A stretch of 64,000 bases of DNA from OMG group bacterium (GTDB lineage Bacteria; Pseudomonadota; Gammaproteobacteria; Pseudomonadales; Azotimanducaceae), in contig JAAXGW010000021.1 in the NCBI GenBank assembly GCA_012267385.1, forward strand, positions 23,624-87,623. Reading direction: 5' to 3'. The translations under genes were made by a program, and so were the position numbers. The notes under the pieces are model-generated. The model made no database searches and had not been told where the DNA came from. It saw only the letters and a list, made by a program, of their open reading frames with translations. Below, piece by piece: positions 19,510-28,775 of this stretch. Each line of letters starts with the position of its first letter. The stretch's first letter is position 1.

Positions 19510-19538
19510 TTGCAATATATGTAAATATGTGATATAAT
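19510..19538 (+). promoter_or_regulatory. Sigma-70 promoter for the IS1595 transposase
   Basis: TTGCAA at 19510-19515, a 17-base spacer, and a consensus TATAAT at 19533-19538. Transcription would begin near 19545, upstream of the GGAG (19565-19568) that serves the ATG at 19577. It would drive the whole coupled transposase-methyltransferase-small ORF unit. Confidence 0.7.
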
Positions 19539-19576
19539 AATCTGCATAAGTGAAGAAACTGAACGGAGTAAATCAG

Positions 19577-20520
19577 ATGACAGAGAAACAGCGAGTCAAG
19601 ACGATTAGCGTTCCTCAGCTCTACAAGATGTTCCCAACCGAGCAATCTTGTTTCGAGTGGTTAGAGGAAGTGCGCTGGAAGGATAAGCCAGTATGCCCAC
19701 ATTGTGGTCGCACTGGTGAGTTCACCAAGCCAAAGAGTAAGCCATACACCTATTGGCACGGATTGGATTGTCGTAAGCAATTCCGAGTTACAACGGGTAC
19801 TTGCATGCACGCTACCAAACAGCCACTGCAAGATTGGATTTACGCTATTTACTCGCTTATGACCGCTCGTAAGGGTGTGAGTGCATTGCAAATCTCCAAA
19901 GAATTAGGTTGCAATTATCGCACCGCGTGGCACATGTTGCATAGAATAAGAGAAGGTTTTGTGCATGAGAGTGTCAAACTCTCTAACATTGTGGAATCTG
20001 ATACCACTTATGTCGGTGGTAAAGAGTCCAACAAGCATGAGAGTAAGAAATTGAAGCAAGGACGCGGAACAGTCGGCAAGACGCCAGTAGTCGGTATCAA
20101 GGAACGAGAAGGCAAGGTTAAAGCCAAGCCAGTCGAGTGTGAAGATGCAAAGACGCTCATTGATTTTGTGAATGAGAGTATCACTGACGACACGACTGTT
20201 TATACGGACGAAGCAACTGTGTACGCTCGACTCGCTCAAATCCTACGAGGAATTACCCATGAGACCGTGAAACACGGTCAAGGCGAGTACAAACGAGGCA
20301 CAGTTCATACCAAAACATTGAGAGTGTATGGGCTATTCTCAAGCGTTCTATCAATGGCACCTGGCACCATGTTTCCCCGAAGCATTTAGCACGATACGTC
20401 AACGAGATTACATTCCGTCTCAATGACGGGAATTGTGAAGTCGACACTATCGACCGAATGCGTCAATTTGTAGAACAGATTGAGGGGAAGAAACTACGAT
20501 ACATTGATCTCACAGCATGA
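19577..20520 (+). pseudogene. IS1595-family transposase, frameshifted near its third catalytic residue
   Basis: With one base restored the product is about 314 aa, normal for the family. The ATG at 19577 has GGAG 8 bases upstream; an upstream GTG (19550) is the alternative. An N-terminal zinc ribbon (CPHCG ... LDCRKQF; the usual third Cys appears to be Gly) precedes a helical domain and the DDE domain, with Asp in ESDTTYVGGK and VYTDEA. The frame is lost at AAAA 20312-20315: the zero frame ends at 20389, whereas an added A gives VHTKNIESVWAILKRSINGT and runs to the TGA at 20520. The break removes the IES glutamate. -1 slippage on the A-run, a real mutation, or a sequencing error are all possible. 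Confidence 0.82.
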
Positions 20521-21828
20521 CTCCCAACTGGGAAAATCAAACCATCTTCACTGGAGATTGTTTGGATGTTATGCGGAGAATGAATTCTGGGTGTGTTGAT
20601 CTCATTTACTTAGACCCTCCTTTTAACTCTAATGCGAACTATGCTGCTCCGATCGGAAGTGAAGCTGCTGGAGCTGAATTCAAAGATACTTGGGGGTTAG
20701 ATGAACTCAAAGTAGCATGGCACGCACTCATTCAGCGAGAGCATCCCGAACTATATCAATATCTCAAAGCAGTGATGACCATGCACAGTAAGTCCATGAT
20801 GGCGTACCTCATTTATATGGCGGTGCGAATTATGGAAATGAAACGACTGCTTAAGTCCACTGGGTCGGTTTACATACACTGTGATTCGAGTGCAGGTCAT
20901 TATTTAAAGTTGCTAATGGATTGTATTTTCGGTCGTGAACAATTTAGAAATGAGTTGATCTGGCATTACGGCAAGATGGTTAACGCTGGAAAAAATTTCC
21001 CCCGTAACCATGATACTGTTTTTAGATACAGTGTGGGGGGGGTACATCTTTAATCCTATTAAAGGAGGGAATTCAGAATACCGCAACAGATTTCGAAAAT
21101 TCCTAACTGGCAATCAAGTCCTGTATGTCAGTGTTAAGCATCTTAAAGATAAGCTAATAATAAGACGTTGTGAAAAAATTAAAAAAGCACTGCATCGAGA
21201 GTTGAATGACAATGATATTCTCTTTAATTTCGACAAGGAATTTAAAATGCAATCTGATGTTATTTACGCACCTATTATTCGAGGAAACTCCAGAGAACGA
21301 GTGGGATTTCCTACTCAAAAACCTTTGGCTTTACTCAATCCGATCATTGCTGCCAGTAGTAATATGGACGACATGGTTTTAGACCCTTTTTGTGGTTGTG
21401 CAACTGCCTGTATCGCGGCGGAAAAGCTAGGTCGTCAATGGGTGGGTATTGATATTTCTCCAAAAGCAGCTGAACTCGTAGCATTGCGTATGCGTCGAGA
21501 GCTGGGAATGTTTTACAGAGGTGCTCATTTACAAGATGACGCGATCGAACGTACTGATATAGTTCCTATTCTTAAATACAACTCAAAAGAAAATAAGGAG
21601 ACACTATACGGCAAACAAAAAGGATTTTGCAACGGTTGTAGAGAGCACTTCAAAGATCGACATTTGGAGATTGACCATATCGTACCCAGTTCGCACGGGG
21701 GGGGCGACCATATAGAGAATTTACAACTCCTTTGCGGTTCGTGCAATCGGATAAAGGGGAATAGACCTATGGAATATTTGATGTCTCGATTACAACATTC
21801 AAGTTTAATGACTTTTGCAGCAGGGTAA
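20517..21828 (+). pseudogene. DNA methyltransferase fused to HNH nuclease domain, frame broken at a G8 tract (possibly phase-variable)
   Basis: The ATG overlaps the transposase stop as ATGA. The first 172 codons carry catalytic motif IV, DLIYLDPPFNSNANY, near residues 28-42. The frame then meets eight G residues (21035-21042) and stops at 21051-21053. With seven (or ten) G residues translation continues through YIFNPIK, QKPLALLNPII and motif I, LDPFCGCATACIAAEKLGR, to 21828. The order motif IV then motif I marks a beta-class amino methyltransferase. The C-terminus adds an HNH domain: CNGC, then LEIDHIVPSSHGGGDHIENL and LCGSCNRIKG. A second G8 tract (21697-21704) encodes the Gly-Gly-Gly of that domain in frame. 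The fusion could modify and cut DNA in one chain. Confidence 0.8.
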
Positions 21829-21831
21829 AAG

Positions 21832-21999
21832 ATGAACCGTAAAGAATTTAATCGCGTCGAGCGACGCGAAATAACGAAGAAAGAATTTACCGACACGCTC
21901 AAAGCGTTGATCCGCACCAAGCCAGTACAAGTGCCAGATCACAACCCGACACGCAAAGAATTGAACGAACGATACCGACTAGATCGAGTAGAAGATTGA
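21832..21999 (+). CDS. Small charged protein, passenger of the IS1595 element
   Basis: A 55-codon ORF beginning MNRKEFNRVERREITKKE starts three bases after the methyltransferase-HNH stop and ends 15 bp before the right inverted repeat. It is very rich in Arg, Lys and Glu and probably helical. GTAAAAG upstream is a weak ribosome site. Tight packing inside the element supports it being real, but I do not recognise a family and cannot give a function. Confidence 0.5.
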   Translation: MNRKEFNRVERREITKKEFTDTLKALIRTKPVQVPDHNPTRKELNERYRLDRVED

Positions 22000-22013
22000 T
22001 ACGGCTCAATTAC

Positions 22014-22039
22014 TTTGCGGATTTTGCTACATAATTCCC
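22014..22039 (-). repeat. Right terminal inverted repeat of IS1595-family element
   Basis: Perfect 26-bp inverted copy of 19437-19462. It is followed by C and eight A residues; the left end is preceded by C and six A residues, so CAAAAAA occurs directly at both borders. Confidence 0.93.
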
Positions 22040-22124
22040 CAAAAAAAACATTACGCAACAAGGGGGGATAAACACTTGCTTTTAGAGTACTCACGGGACT
22101 CTAGTGCAACAACATTCAAACCGT

Positions 22125-23510
22125 TCAATGAAATGCATCAGTGAGCTTTTGGTAGATTCCACTGAACGCACCATTACTCATGACTACAACGTGAGTTCTT
22201 TGCCTCTTCGGTTCACAAAGTTCCATTACTAGGGCATCAATGTCCGTTACGATTTTCGTCGGTACAGTAGTATCAACCAAAAGTTCTTCCAATTTCCATT
22301 TAATGGTGGGAGATTGAAACCAAATCACTTCGTCGGCTGCGACACAACACTGTTTCAATTCGGCTCTGAGGGTGCCCAACGACATCGTGTGGGTGCGAGG
22401 TTCGATCACTGCAATTACTTTCTCAGATCCAACGTGTTCCCGAATTCCTTCTAGTGTGCTAGCGATAGCGGTTGGGTGGTGAGCGAAGTCACTATACACG
22501 GTGGTTGAGTCATTTTGTGCGATCACTTCCATCCTTCTTTTCACTCCAGGGAACGTACTCAAATGTTGAATTGCTGTATCAAGTTCTATGCCAGCGTGGT
22601 ACGAGGCGATCAACGCGGCTAGACCGTTCGCGACATTGTGTGCCCCAAGCAAGTTCCAGGAGACGCGTCCAACAATTCCTTGTCTGTGTTCGACGACGTC
22701 AAATGCAGAACCATCAGTCAGAACGTTGTCAGCGAAAAATTCGAACTCCGCTTGTGCGTTTTGGAATGTCGAGAATCTAGTGATTGGTGTCCAGCATCCA
22801 CGTTGCAACACTGCTTCAATGTTGTCGTGATCACCAGGCACAATGATCTGTCCGTTCCCCGGTACGGCCCGGATTAAGTGCTGAAATTGGTATTTGATTG
22901 CATCAAGATTTGCGAATATGTCAGCATGATCAAACTCCAACGATGTAAGTATGAGAATGTTGGGTCGATAATGAAGGAATTTAGACCGTCGATCGAAATA
23001 CGAGGTGTCATATTCATCTGCTTCAACAACAAAGTGTGTTCCACTACCCAGTTTCGCCGACAGATCGCTGTTGACAGGTACGCCCCCAATTAGAAATCCA
23101 GGATCGACTCCGGCCTTCGAAAGAATCCACACAATCATTGCTGTAGTAGTGGTTTTACCGTGAGTACCTGCTACGGCAATCACTTGACGATCTTTCAAAA
23201 TTTCGGTTCCCAACCACTCAGCACCCGATGTGTAGGGAAGTTTTTGGTTTAGTACGTATTCCAGCGGTTCACTCCCACGGGGGAGATTTGCGTTTCCCAC
23301 GACCACAACGTCTGGAGGCGGTTGTAATTGCGAGGGATCAAAGCGGTCATAGTGATCGATTTTGGCATTTGCAAGCAAGTCGCTCATCGGTGGGTAAATC
23401 TTCCCGTCAAACCCTTTGACGGAGTATCCTGCTTCTTTCGCGAGAAGAGCAAGACTACCCATCAGGGTACCGCCGATTCCCATGAAGTACAGTGATCTTT
23501 TCTTATTCAC
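22125..23510 (-). CDS. mpl: UDP-N-acetylmuramate:L-Ala-gamma-D-Glu-meso-DAP ligase
   Basis: Encodes a 461-aa Mur-ligase-family enzyme that recycles the murein tripeptide by ATP-dependent joining to UDP-MurNAc in the cytosol. The N-terminus YFMGIGGTLMGSLALLAKEAG is typical of Mpl/MurC. The P-loop VAGTHGKTTTTAM lies at residues 113-125, and VVEADEYDTSYFDRRSKFLHYRP is the Mpl-type metal and substrate loop. DFAHHPTAI is in the C-terminal domain. The start overlaps the stop of the upstream Yip1-like gene by 8 bases, so it is probably the last gene of that minus-strand unit. Confidence 0.93.
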   Translation of the reverse strand: MNKKRSLYFMGIGGTLMGSLALLAKEAGYSVKGFDGKIYPPMSDLLANAKIDHYDRFDPSQLQPPPDVVVVGNANLPRGSEPLEYVLNQKLPYTSGAEWLGTEILKDRQVIAVAGTHGKTTTTAMIVWILSKAGVDPGFLIGGVPVNSDLSAKLGSGTHFVVEADEYDTSYFDRRSKFLHYRPNILILTSLEFDHADIFANLDAIKYQFQHLIRAVPGNGQIIVPGDHDNIEAVLQRGCWTPITRFSTFQNAQAEFEFFADNVLTDGSAFDVVEHRQGIVGRVSWNLLGAHNVANGLAALIASYHAGIELDTAIQHLSTFPGVKRRMEVIAQNDSTTVYSDFAHHPTAIASTLEGIREHVGSEKVIAVIEPRTHTMSLGTLRAELKQCCVAADEVIWFQSPTIKWKLEELLVDTTVPTKIVTDIDALVMELCEPKRQRTHVVVMSNGAFSGIYQKLTDAFH

Positions 23511-24036
23511 TAGTGGGCACTTGTTCTGGCGTCATAGCAATTCCAACAGATAGATTTGCTACCTCAATTGAAATGATCGTGAATACTATAGAAATTAGGA
23601 TGCCTGTCGGCAATAGTACATTGAGCGCGTCTTTCAGAATGTACCCGACGATACACATGCGCCAAATTACTACGATAGCGATCAACACAGAATGCAATTG
23701 CTCATCGGCTGAAGATACGAACAGAACAATGATCATGAATAGATCAATCAGAGTCCGTGTTCCGATGAATGTGGATAGCACCTTGCGGTAGCGATTCTGA
23801 CTTTTCTTATAGACTAAGGCAAGATACATAAACACGTTGAACACAACAAAAATCACCAAGGTTTTGCTGTAGTAATTGACTGGGTCGTGTTCGACGGGCG
23901 ATAACTCAAACCGAAGAAATGTTGTGAGAGCGAATAACAGTAAGACCAGTACGAGAGTCGCCGTGCTCCCACTGGCGTTTTTGACGCTACTTCTGAAGAA
24001 GCAAAGCTGGGTATAAGTTAGATATGCTTGGAGCAC
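23503..24036 (-). CDS. Yip1-like polytopic membrane protein (paralog 1 of 3)
   Basis: Encodes 177 aa with about five hydrophobic helices and a short cytoplasmic start containing LCFFRSSVKNASGSTATLV. The same 'short tail - FRGS/RSS - xGxxAT - helix' layout occurs in the next two genes upstream, so the three arose by duplication. The helix arrangement resembles Yip1-domain proteins, but this is based on general appearance. It overlaps mpl by 8 bases, which suggests coupled expression with murein recycling. Function unknown. Confidence 0.6.
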   Translation of the reverse strand: MLQAYLTYTQLCFFRSSVKNASGSTATLVLVLLLFALTTFLRFELSPVEHDPVNYYSKTLVIFVVFNVFMYLALVYKKSQNRYRKVLSTFIGTRTLIDLFMIIVLFVSSADEQLHSVLIAIVVIWRMCIVGYILKDALNVLLPTGILISIVFTIISIEVANLSVGIAMTPEQVPTSE

Positions 24037-24080
24037 GTTGTCGGTTTACGCGTTGTCTGTTCTGTGGTTCAAGAAGGTAT

Positions 24081-24646
24081 TTATTGCAGAAGGATCTTGA
24101 GTAGTTCGGGCGAGACGATCGATCCAATCACAGCAAAAGCTAGCACATAGGAGACGAAGTTGACAGGAATGCGACAATGACGCCTTGATAGAACTTGATG
24201 CTGAGCGCGCTTCCAAACACGTACCCAAAGACGCAGCAACTCCAAGAGAGCCACACAATCAAAAGGAGAGTCCGTATACCCGAGGGAAGAGTCCCTTGAC
24301 TTGGTAGTTGCAATAGCACTCCAACGAGTTGAAACATTAAAAATACTCCAAAATACGACGCTAGGGTTCCACGAAGTCTGCTCATATAGTGTTTCCACTT
24401 CAACAAAGCAAAAATCGTCACGATTGCTAACCCATGCCACACTAACGCCAGTAACCATATAGTAGTACGATGTTCTAATAATTCTGAGGCTAGCTCCGTG
24501 TCTGTAAAAAGAGACACTAACGGATGCAATTCCACGAGTACTAACAGTAGGAGAAAAGTGAGGATCGTAGCATTGTCTCCCTTGACACTGCGTACCGAAC
24601 CTTGACAGACACAAAATTGAAAGCATGTTATAGTCGCTCGCAACAA
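24081..24646 (-). pseudogene. Yip1-like membrane protein (paralog 2 of 3), frameshifted near the C-terminus
   Basis: From a TTG start at 24646 the frame encodes five hydrophobic segments up to SIKFYQGVIVAFLS and then stops at 24140. In the neighbouring frame the sequence continues as VNFVSYVLAFAVIGSIVSPELLKILLQ to 24081, which matches the position of the last helix after FYQG in paralog 3. One missing G near 24160-24168 (in the complement of GTTGACAGG) explains the break. It is either a decayed gene or a one-base assembly error. Confidence 0.6.
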
Positions 24647-24680
24647 TTAACTTGTTGCCGTGGAGTTCTGGACCACGCAA

Positions 24681-25298
24681 CTATTCTGACGAACGGAGTT
24701 CAATTAGCTGGTCTTGCAATCTAGCGTATGTCCCGATTTCCTCCGGGAACACGATTCCGGTAATGATCCCTGCAATAACAGAAGAGACCAAAATGATCAC
24801 GATCGTAGCAAGGATACCTTGATAGAACTTAAGGTTAAATGCATGTAAGAAGACTTGACCTCCCGCGCCGATGAACCAACAAAACATTGCAATTTGAACT
24901 GCTCCAAAGATGGAACGTAAGCTCGATCCGAAGAACATTGACAATATAGAGAGCAAAAACATACCGGCTTGGAACAACAGCAATAAGCCTAAGCATGCTG
25001 AGATCGTTTTAGGAAATCGGTCGTTAAATTTCCGCATGTTGAGTACGGTAAAAATCATCAGAGCGGCAAATGCGTAGGTAATGATCGGGATGACCAAAAG
25101 AACCGTTCGCAAATCGGATACTACTTCTGCGCTCAAGTTAGTTGAACCTGCTGAAGGCAAAGTTAGCCACACAAGAGCCACGAAGAGAATCGCGAACGTG
25201 GCGATCGTGGCGAGACTTCCATTCACATCAACAGGTGAGCCTCGAAAGAGCAACAACCGAAAAATTGGTCTTAACAATTGATGGAATTTTTGACTCAT
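24681..25298 (-). CDS. Yip1-like polytopic membrane protein (paralog 3 of 3)
   Basis: Encodes 205 aa with five hydrophobic helices: LATIATFAILFVALVWLTL, VVLLVIPIITYAFAALMIF-like and further segments, followed by LKFYQGILATIVIILVSSVIAG and a short acidic tail. It is the most complete of the three tandem paralogs and the first gene of the minus-strand unit ending in mpl. The pfp gene is transcribed divergently from 25340, leaving only 41 bp for both promoters. Function unknown; a Yip1-domain assignment is tentative. Confidence 0.6.
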   Translation of the reverse strand: MSQKFHQLLRPIFRLLLFRGSPVDVNGSLATIATFAILFVALVWLTLPSAGSTNLSAEVVSDLRTVLLVIPIITYAFAALMIFTVLNMRKFNDRFPKTISACLGLLLLFQAGMFLLSILSMFFGSSLRSIFGAVQIAMFCWFIGAGGQVFLHAFNLKFYQGILATIVIILVSSVIAGIITGIVFPEEIGTYARLQDQLIELRSSE

Positions 25299-25339
25299 TT
25301 CGGTATGCTTTACACTCTATTTAAATAGGGACAATTACT

Positions 25340-26608
25340 TTGACCGAACCACGTAATGCGGTCTACGCACAATCCGGGGGTGTCACCGCTGTCATCAACG
25401 CAACTGCATGTGGAGTTATTCAAGAATGTCGCGCACACTCAAACTTAATCAAAGGAGTGCTAGCCGCTAACAACGGTATAGTAGGAATTTTAAAAGAGGA
25501 ACTGTTCGACACGAGTTTGGAAACAGACGCAGATATTGAAAAACTTCGCTCAACTCCAGGAGGAGCGTTCGGTTCGTGTCGTTTTAAGCTCAAAGCACCC
25601 TCAACGAGCGATCCGATTGCACGCCGCATATTCGATGTGTTCAAAGCTCATGACGTAGGGTATTTCTTTTACAACGGAGGTGGAGACTCTCAGGATACTA
25701 CAAACAAGATTTCGACGCTGAGCAAACAATTTGACTATCCTTTGCATTGTATTGGTATTCCAAAAACTGTAGACAATGATCTTGCCAATACTGATACTTG
25801 CCCAGGATTTGGTTCGGTTGCCAAGTACGTCGCGATTTCGGTGCAGGAAGCAGGACTGGACGTTCGGTCGATGTGTGAGACTTCAACCAAGGTGTTTATT
25901 CTTGAAGTGATGGGCCGACATGCGGGTTGGATCGCTGCTTCGAGTGGTTTGGCTGGGAATAGAGAATCTGATCCTCCACACATTATTTTGTTTCCGGAGA
26001 TTGAGTTTCAAAAGAGTACTTTCCTGTCGAGAGTAAAAGAATGTGTTGCACGTCATAAGCACTGCGTAGTCGTTGCCTCAGAAGGAGTTCGAGATAGTGA
26101 AGGTACATTTTTGTCTGACTCTGGGCAACGGGATTCTTTTGGACACATGCAATTAGGCGGGGTGGCTCAAGAACTCGCACGATCAGTCACGCGAAATTTG
26201 GGATTCAAAGTGCATTATGCTATTTCTGACTACTTGCAAAGGTCTGCACGACATATCGCCTCACAAACCGATGTTGATCAAGCTTATGCCGTTGGCACTA
26301 TGGCCGTGACTGCAGCGCTCGAAGGGAAGACAGATCAGATGGTGACGATAGAACGCTTGCAGGATGAGCCGTATCGATGGGAAGTGAGTACTACACCGAT
26401 TCAAAACGTCGCGAATGTAGAACGTAAACTTCCTCGTTTTTATATCACACAGGATGGCTTTGGGATCACCGCAAGTGCGCGTCGTTATCTCGAACCGTTA
26501 GTTCAGGGCGAAGCCTTTCCAAACTATGTTTCTGGACTCCCGCTATATGTGCGGCTCAAGAACAAATTTGTTGCGCGTAAGTTGCAAAATTTTGACCTAG
26601 ACGATTAG
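25340..26608 (+). CDS. pfp: Pyrophosphate-dependent 6-phosphofructokinase
   Basis: Encodes a 422-aa enzyme converting fructose 6-phosphate and PPi to fructose 1,6-bisphosphate and Pi, reversibly. The N-terminus NAVYAQSGGVTAVINATACG is characteristic. PPi use is read from FYNGGGDSQDT (111-120), where ATP-PFKs have GGDGS, and from PKTVDND (141-147), where ATP enzymes have PGTIDND; the lysine is the PPi-type marker. MGRHAGWIAASSGLA is the substrate-binding region. It begins with TTG. A membrane pyrophosphatase gene lies convergently 2 bp downstream, so both enzymes draw on the same PPi pool. Confidence 0.92.
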   Translation: MTEPRNAVYAQSGGVTAVINATACGVIQECRAHSNLIKGVLAANNGIVGILKEELFDTSLETDADIEKLRSTPGGAFGSCRFKLKAPSTSDPIARRIFDVFKAHDVGYFFYNGGGDSQDTTNKISTLSKQFDYPLHCIGIPKTVDNDLANTDTCPGFGSVAKYVAISVQEAGLDVRSMCETSTKVFILEVMGRHAGWIAASSGLAGNRESDPPHIILFPEIEFQKSTFLSRVKECVARHKHCVVVASEGVRDSEGTFLSDSGQRDSFGHMQLGGVAQELARSVTRNLGFKVHYAISDYLQRSARHIASQTDVDQAYAVGTMAVTAALEGKTDQMVTIERLQDEPYRWEVSTTPIQNVANVERKLPRFYITQDGFGITASARRYLEPLVQGEAFPNYVSGLPLYVRLKNKFVARKLQNFDLDD

Positions 26609-26610
26609 AC

Positions 26611-28662
26611 TCAAGCAATTAGCGGGGCGATCACTAAGCTGACGATCGCCATCACATTGATCAAGATATTCATACTTGGACCGGAGGTGTCTTTGAAAGG
26701 ATCTCCGACTGTGTCACCAACCACGGTGGCGGCATGAGTATCCGAACCCTTGAGGTGGCCGTCTCCAAGAGCACCTTTTTCAACAAACTTCTTTGCATTA
26801 TCCCACGCCCCACCTGCGTTTGCCATAGTCAGAGCGAGTAACACGCAACCAACAAGTCCGCCTCCTAGAAGACCACCTAGTGCTTCGGCACCCAATGTAA
26901 ATCCAACTAGTGGTGGGAGGAATACCGCGATAGCACCGGGTAAGATCATGCGAGTGAGTGCTGCATTCGTTGCGATTTGAATGCATTTTTCGTTGTCCGG
27001 TTCAGCTGTGCCTTCCCGGAGACCATCAATTTCTCGAAACTGTCGTCGAATCTCTTCGATCATTCGTTCCGCGGCTGAACCGACAGCGCTCATCGTAATG
27101 GAGGCTATTAAGAACGCCGTTAACCCGCCGATGAAGAGCCCAATCAATACCCTAGGATCACTGAGTTCCAAAATAAATGCAGCATCACGTTCGTGCCCTA
27201 CCGCTTCAACAAACGCTGCAATAATCGCAAGAGCTGCTAAGGCGGCAGCACAGATTGCAAATCCTTTACCCATTGCCGCGGTTGTATTTCCAAGTTCGTC
27301 AAGAGAGTCGGTAATCTTTCGTACTCCTTCTCCGAGACCTCCCATTTCCGCAATACCACCTGCGTTGTCTGCGACAGGACCGTAAGCATCGACGGCCATC
27401 GTCATCCCTACTGTTGCGAGAAGACCAACTGCTGCAATAGCAACACCATAAAGACCAGCTAACTCTGTTGAGATCCAGATAATTCCACAAATACTGAGAA
27501 TGGGAATAACAACGGACTGCATTCCCGTTGCTAAACCGGTTATCAACACCGTCGCCGCGCCAGTTTTTCCTTTTTCAGCAATTCGTTCGATCGGACGACC
27601 AGAGGTGTAAAACTCGGTAATTAGACCGATAATGACACCACCGATTGCACCGGCGAGGACACACCCCCATATTTTCCAAGACAGATCAGTGAATTGTGTG
27701 ACGATAACATAAACCGAAATGATAAAAAGCGTCGGCGAAATCAGCATCCCTAATCGTAGGGCTAGCGCAGGATTCCGATTGGATTGAGTGCGCACGATGA
27801 TGATACCCAGGATTGAGCAGATTAAACCGGTTGAGGCTAAGGTAAGTGGTAGAGACATGAGCACAGCTCGTGCCTGTGCCTCAACCACCGGTGCGGTGAA
27901 CAATTCAAACAAGCCATTTGCACCAATAGTAGCTGCGATAGCAATACTCGCGATCATCGAACCACAGTAAGATTCAAAGAGATCGGACCCCATTCCCGCG
28001 ACATCGCCGACGTTGTCACCGACGTTGTCTGCGATTACCCCAGGATTTCTAGGATCATCCTCCGGTATGTTTTCTTCTGTCTTACCAACAAGGTCAGCTC
28101 CAACGTCCGCACTCTTGGTATATATACCCCCGCCAACACGAGAAAAGATTGCGACTGTGGATGCACCCATACCGAATCCGTGGATGTGATGTGCATGGTC
28201 TGGGTTCCCACCAAAAAAGTAATACACCAACCCTAATCCGAGTAGTCCTAAGGATGCGACCGCTAAGCCCATAATCGACCCGCCGAAGAATGCGGCAGAC
28301 AAAGCCGCTGCTGCACCTCTCGTTTGTGCAGCCGTCGTAGTACGTACATTCGCTTTGGTCGCTGTGTACATTCCGAGCCAACCCGCAAGAGCAGATGCGA
28401 TTGCGCCTGCACAGAAGGCGATTCCCGTACGCAAACCTAAGTGTTCCCGGTCTAGAATAATCAATGTGAACAGAACGAGAGCAAAGATAAACAGGAGACT
28501 GTATTCGCGACGCATAAAGGTCATCGCACCACGATGAATTTGATCAGCGATAAGACGTACCTTCTCCTCGCCGGCAGGATAACGTTTAACCAATAAATAT
28601 ACGATCAACGCAGCGATCAGTCCTACGCCTCCAAGGATTGGTGGAATCAAATTTAAGTCCAT
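26611..28662 (-). CDS. hppA: Membrane-bound ion-pumping pyrophosphatase, K+-dependent type
   Basis: Encodes about 683 aa (16 transmembrane helices) that couple PPi hydrolysis to H+ or Na+ export. The ATG at 28662 ([12 protein letters not shown]) is preferred over an upstream GTG (28698) because the latter lies in a hairpin. Substrate and Mg-binding blocks are [40 protein letters not shown] and [26 protein letters not shown] has Ala where K+-independent pumps have Lys, so it is predicted to be K+-dependent; whether it moves H+ or Na+ cannot be decided. Pairing with pfp is known in methanotrophs. Confidence 0.93.
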   Translation of the reverse strand: MDLNLIPPILGGVGLIAALIVYLLVKRYPAGEEKVRLIADQIHRGAMTFMRREYSLLFIFALVLFTLIILDREHLGLRTGIAFCAGAIASALAGWLGMYTATKANVRTTTAAQTRGAAAALSAAFFGGSIMGLAVASLGLLGLGLVYYFFGGNPDHAHHIHGFGMGASTVAIFSRVGGGIYTKSADVGADLVGKTEENIPEDDPRNPGVIADNVGDNVGDVAGMGSDLFESYCGSMIASIAIAATIGANGLFELFTAPVVEAQARAVLMSLPLTLASTGLICSILGIIIVRTQSNRNPALALRLGMLISPTLFIISVYVIVTQFTDLSWKIWGCVLAGAIGGVIIGLITEFYTSGRPIERIAEKGKTGAATVLITGLATGMQSVVIPILSICGIIWISTELAGLYGVAIAAVGLLATVGMTMAVDAYGPVADNAGGIAEMGGLGEGVRKITDSLDELGNTTAAMGKGFAICAAALAALAIIAAFVEAVGHERDAAFILELSDPRVLIGLFIGGLTAFLIASITMSAVGSAAERMIEEIRRQFREIDGLREGTAEPDNEKCIQIATNAALTRMILPGAIAVFLPPLVGFTLGAEALGGLLGGGLVGCVLLALTMANAGGAWDNAKKFVEKGALGDGHLKGSDTHAATVVGDTVGDPFKDTSGPSMNILINVMAIVSLVIAPLIA

Positions 28663-28683
28663 AGATTCTGTCTTGTCTCCTGC

Positions 28684-28709
28684 TAAATAAGAAGCCACAG
28701 TATGTGGCT
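28684..28709 (-). terminator. Possible terminator between the PCuAC-like gene and hppA
   Basis: AGCCACA (28693-28699) and TGTGGCT (28703-28709) form a perfect 7-bp stem with a 3-base loop. On the minus strand it is followed by TCTTATTTAGC, a moderate U-rich run. It would end transcription of the copper-chaperone gene before hppA. Confidence 0.45.
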
Positions 28710-28775
28710 CAACGAACTAAATATGATATTGAAAAGATCCACTTTCAAATACTGCACCGCTTGAAAAGGGAAGAG

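Larger units (their letters stand above)
19437..22039 (+). mobile_element. IS1595-family element with passenger methyltransferase-HNH gene
   Basis: A 2.6-kb element bounded by 26-bp perfect terminal inverted repeats (19437-19462 and 22014-22039, outer end GGGAATTATGTAGC). CAAAAAA abuts both ends, consistent with a short target duplication blurred by the A-run. It holds, in one direction, a transposase with an IS1595-type DDE domain, a DNA methyltransferase-HNH gene whose ATG overlaps the transposase stop, and a 55-codon ORF. Members of this family are known to carry passenger genes. Both large ORFs have an apparent single-base frameshift, so transposition may depend on slippage, on helper enzymes, or be lost. 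Confidence 0.88.

Noticed and set aside
24081..24680. Full 199-codon alternative frame over the second Yip1-like gene as a separate protein
   Set aside because: Only its C-terminal 30 residues look like membrane protein; the rest is a shadow of the paralog frame, so a frameshift is the simpler reading.
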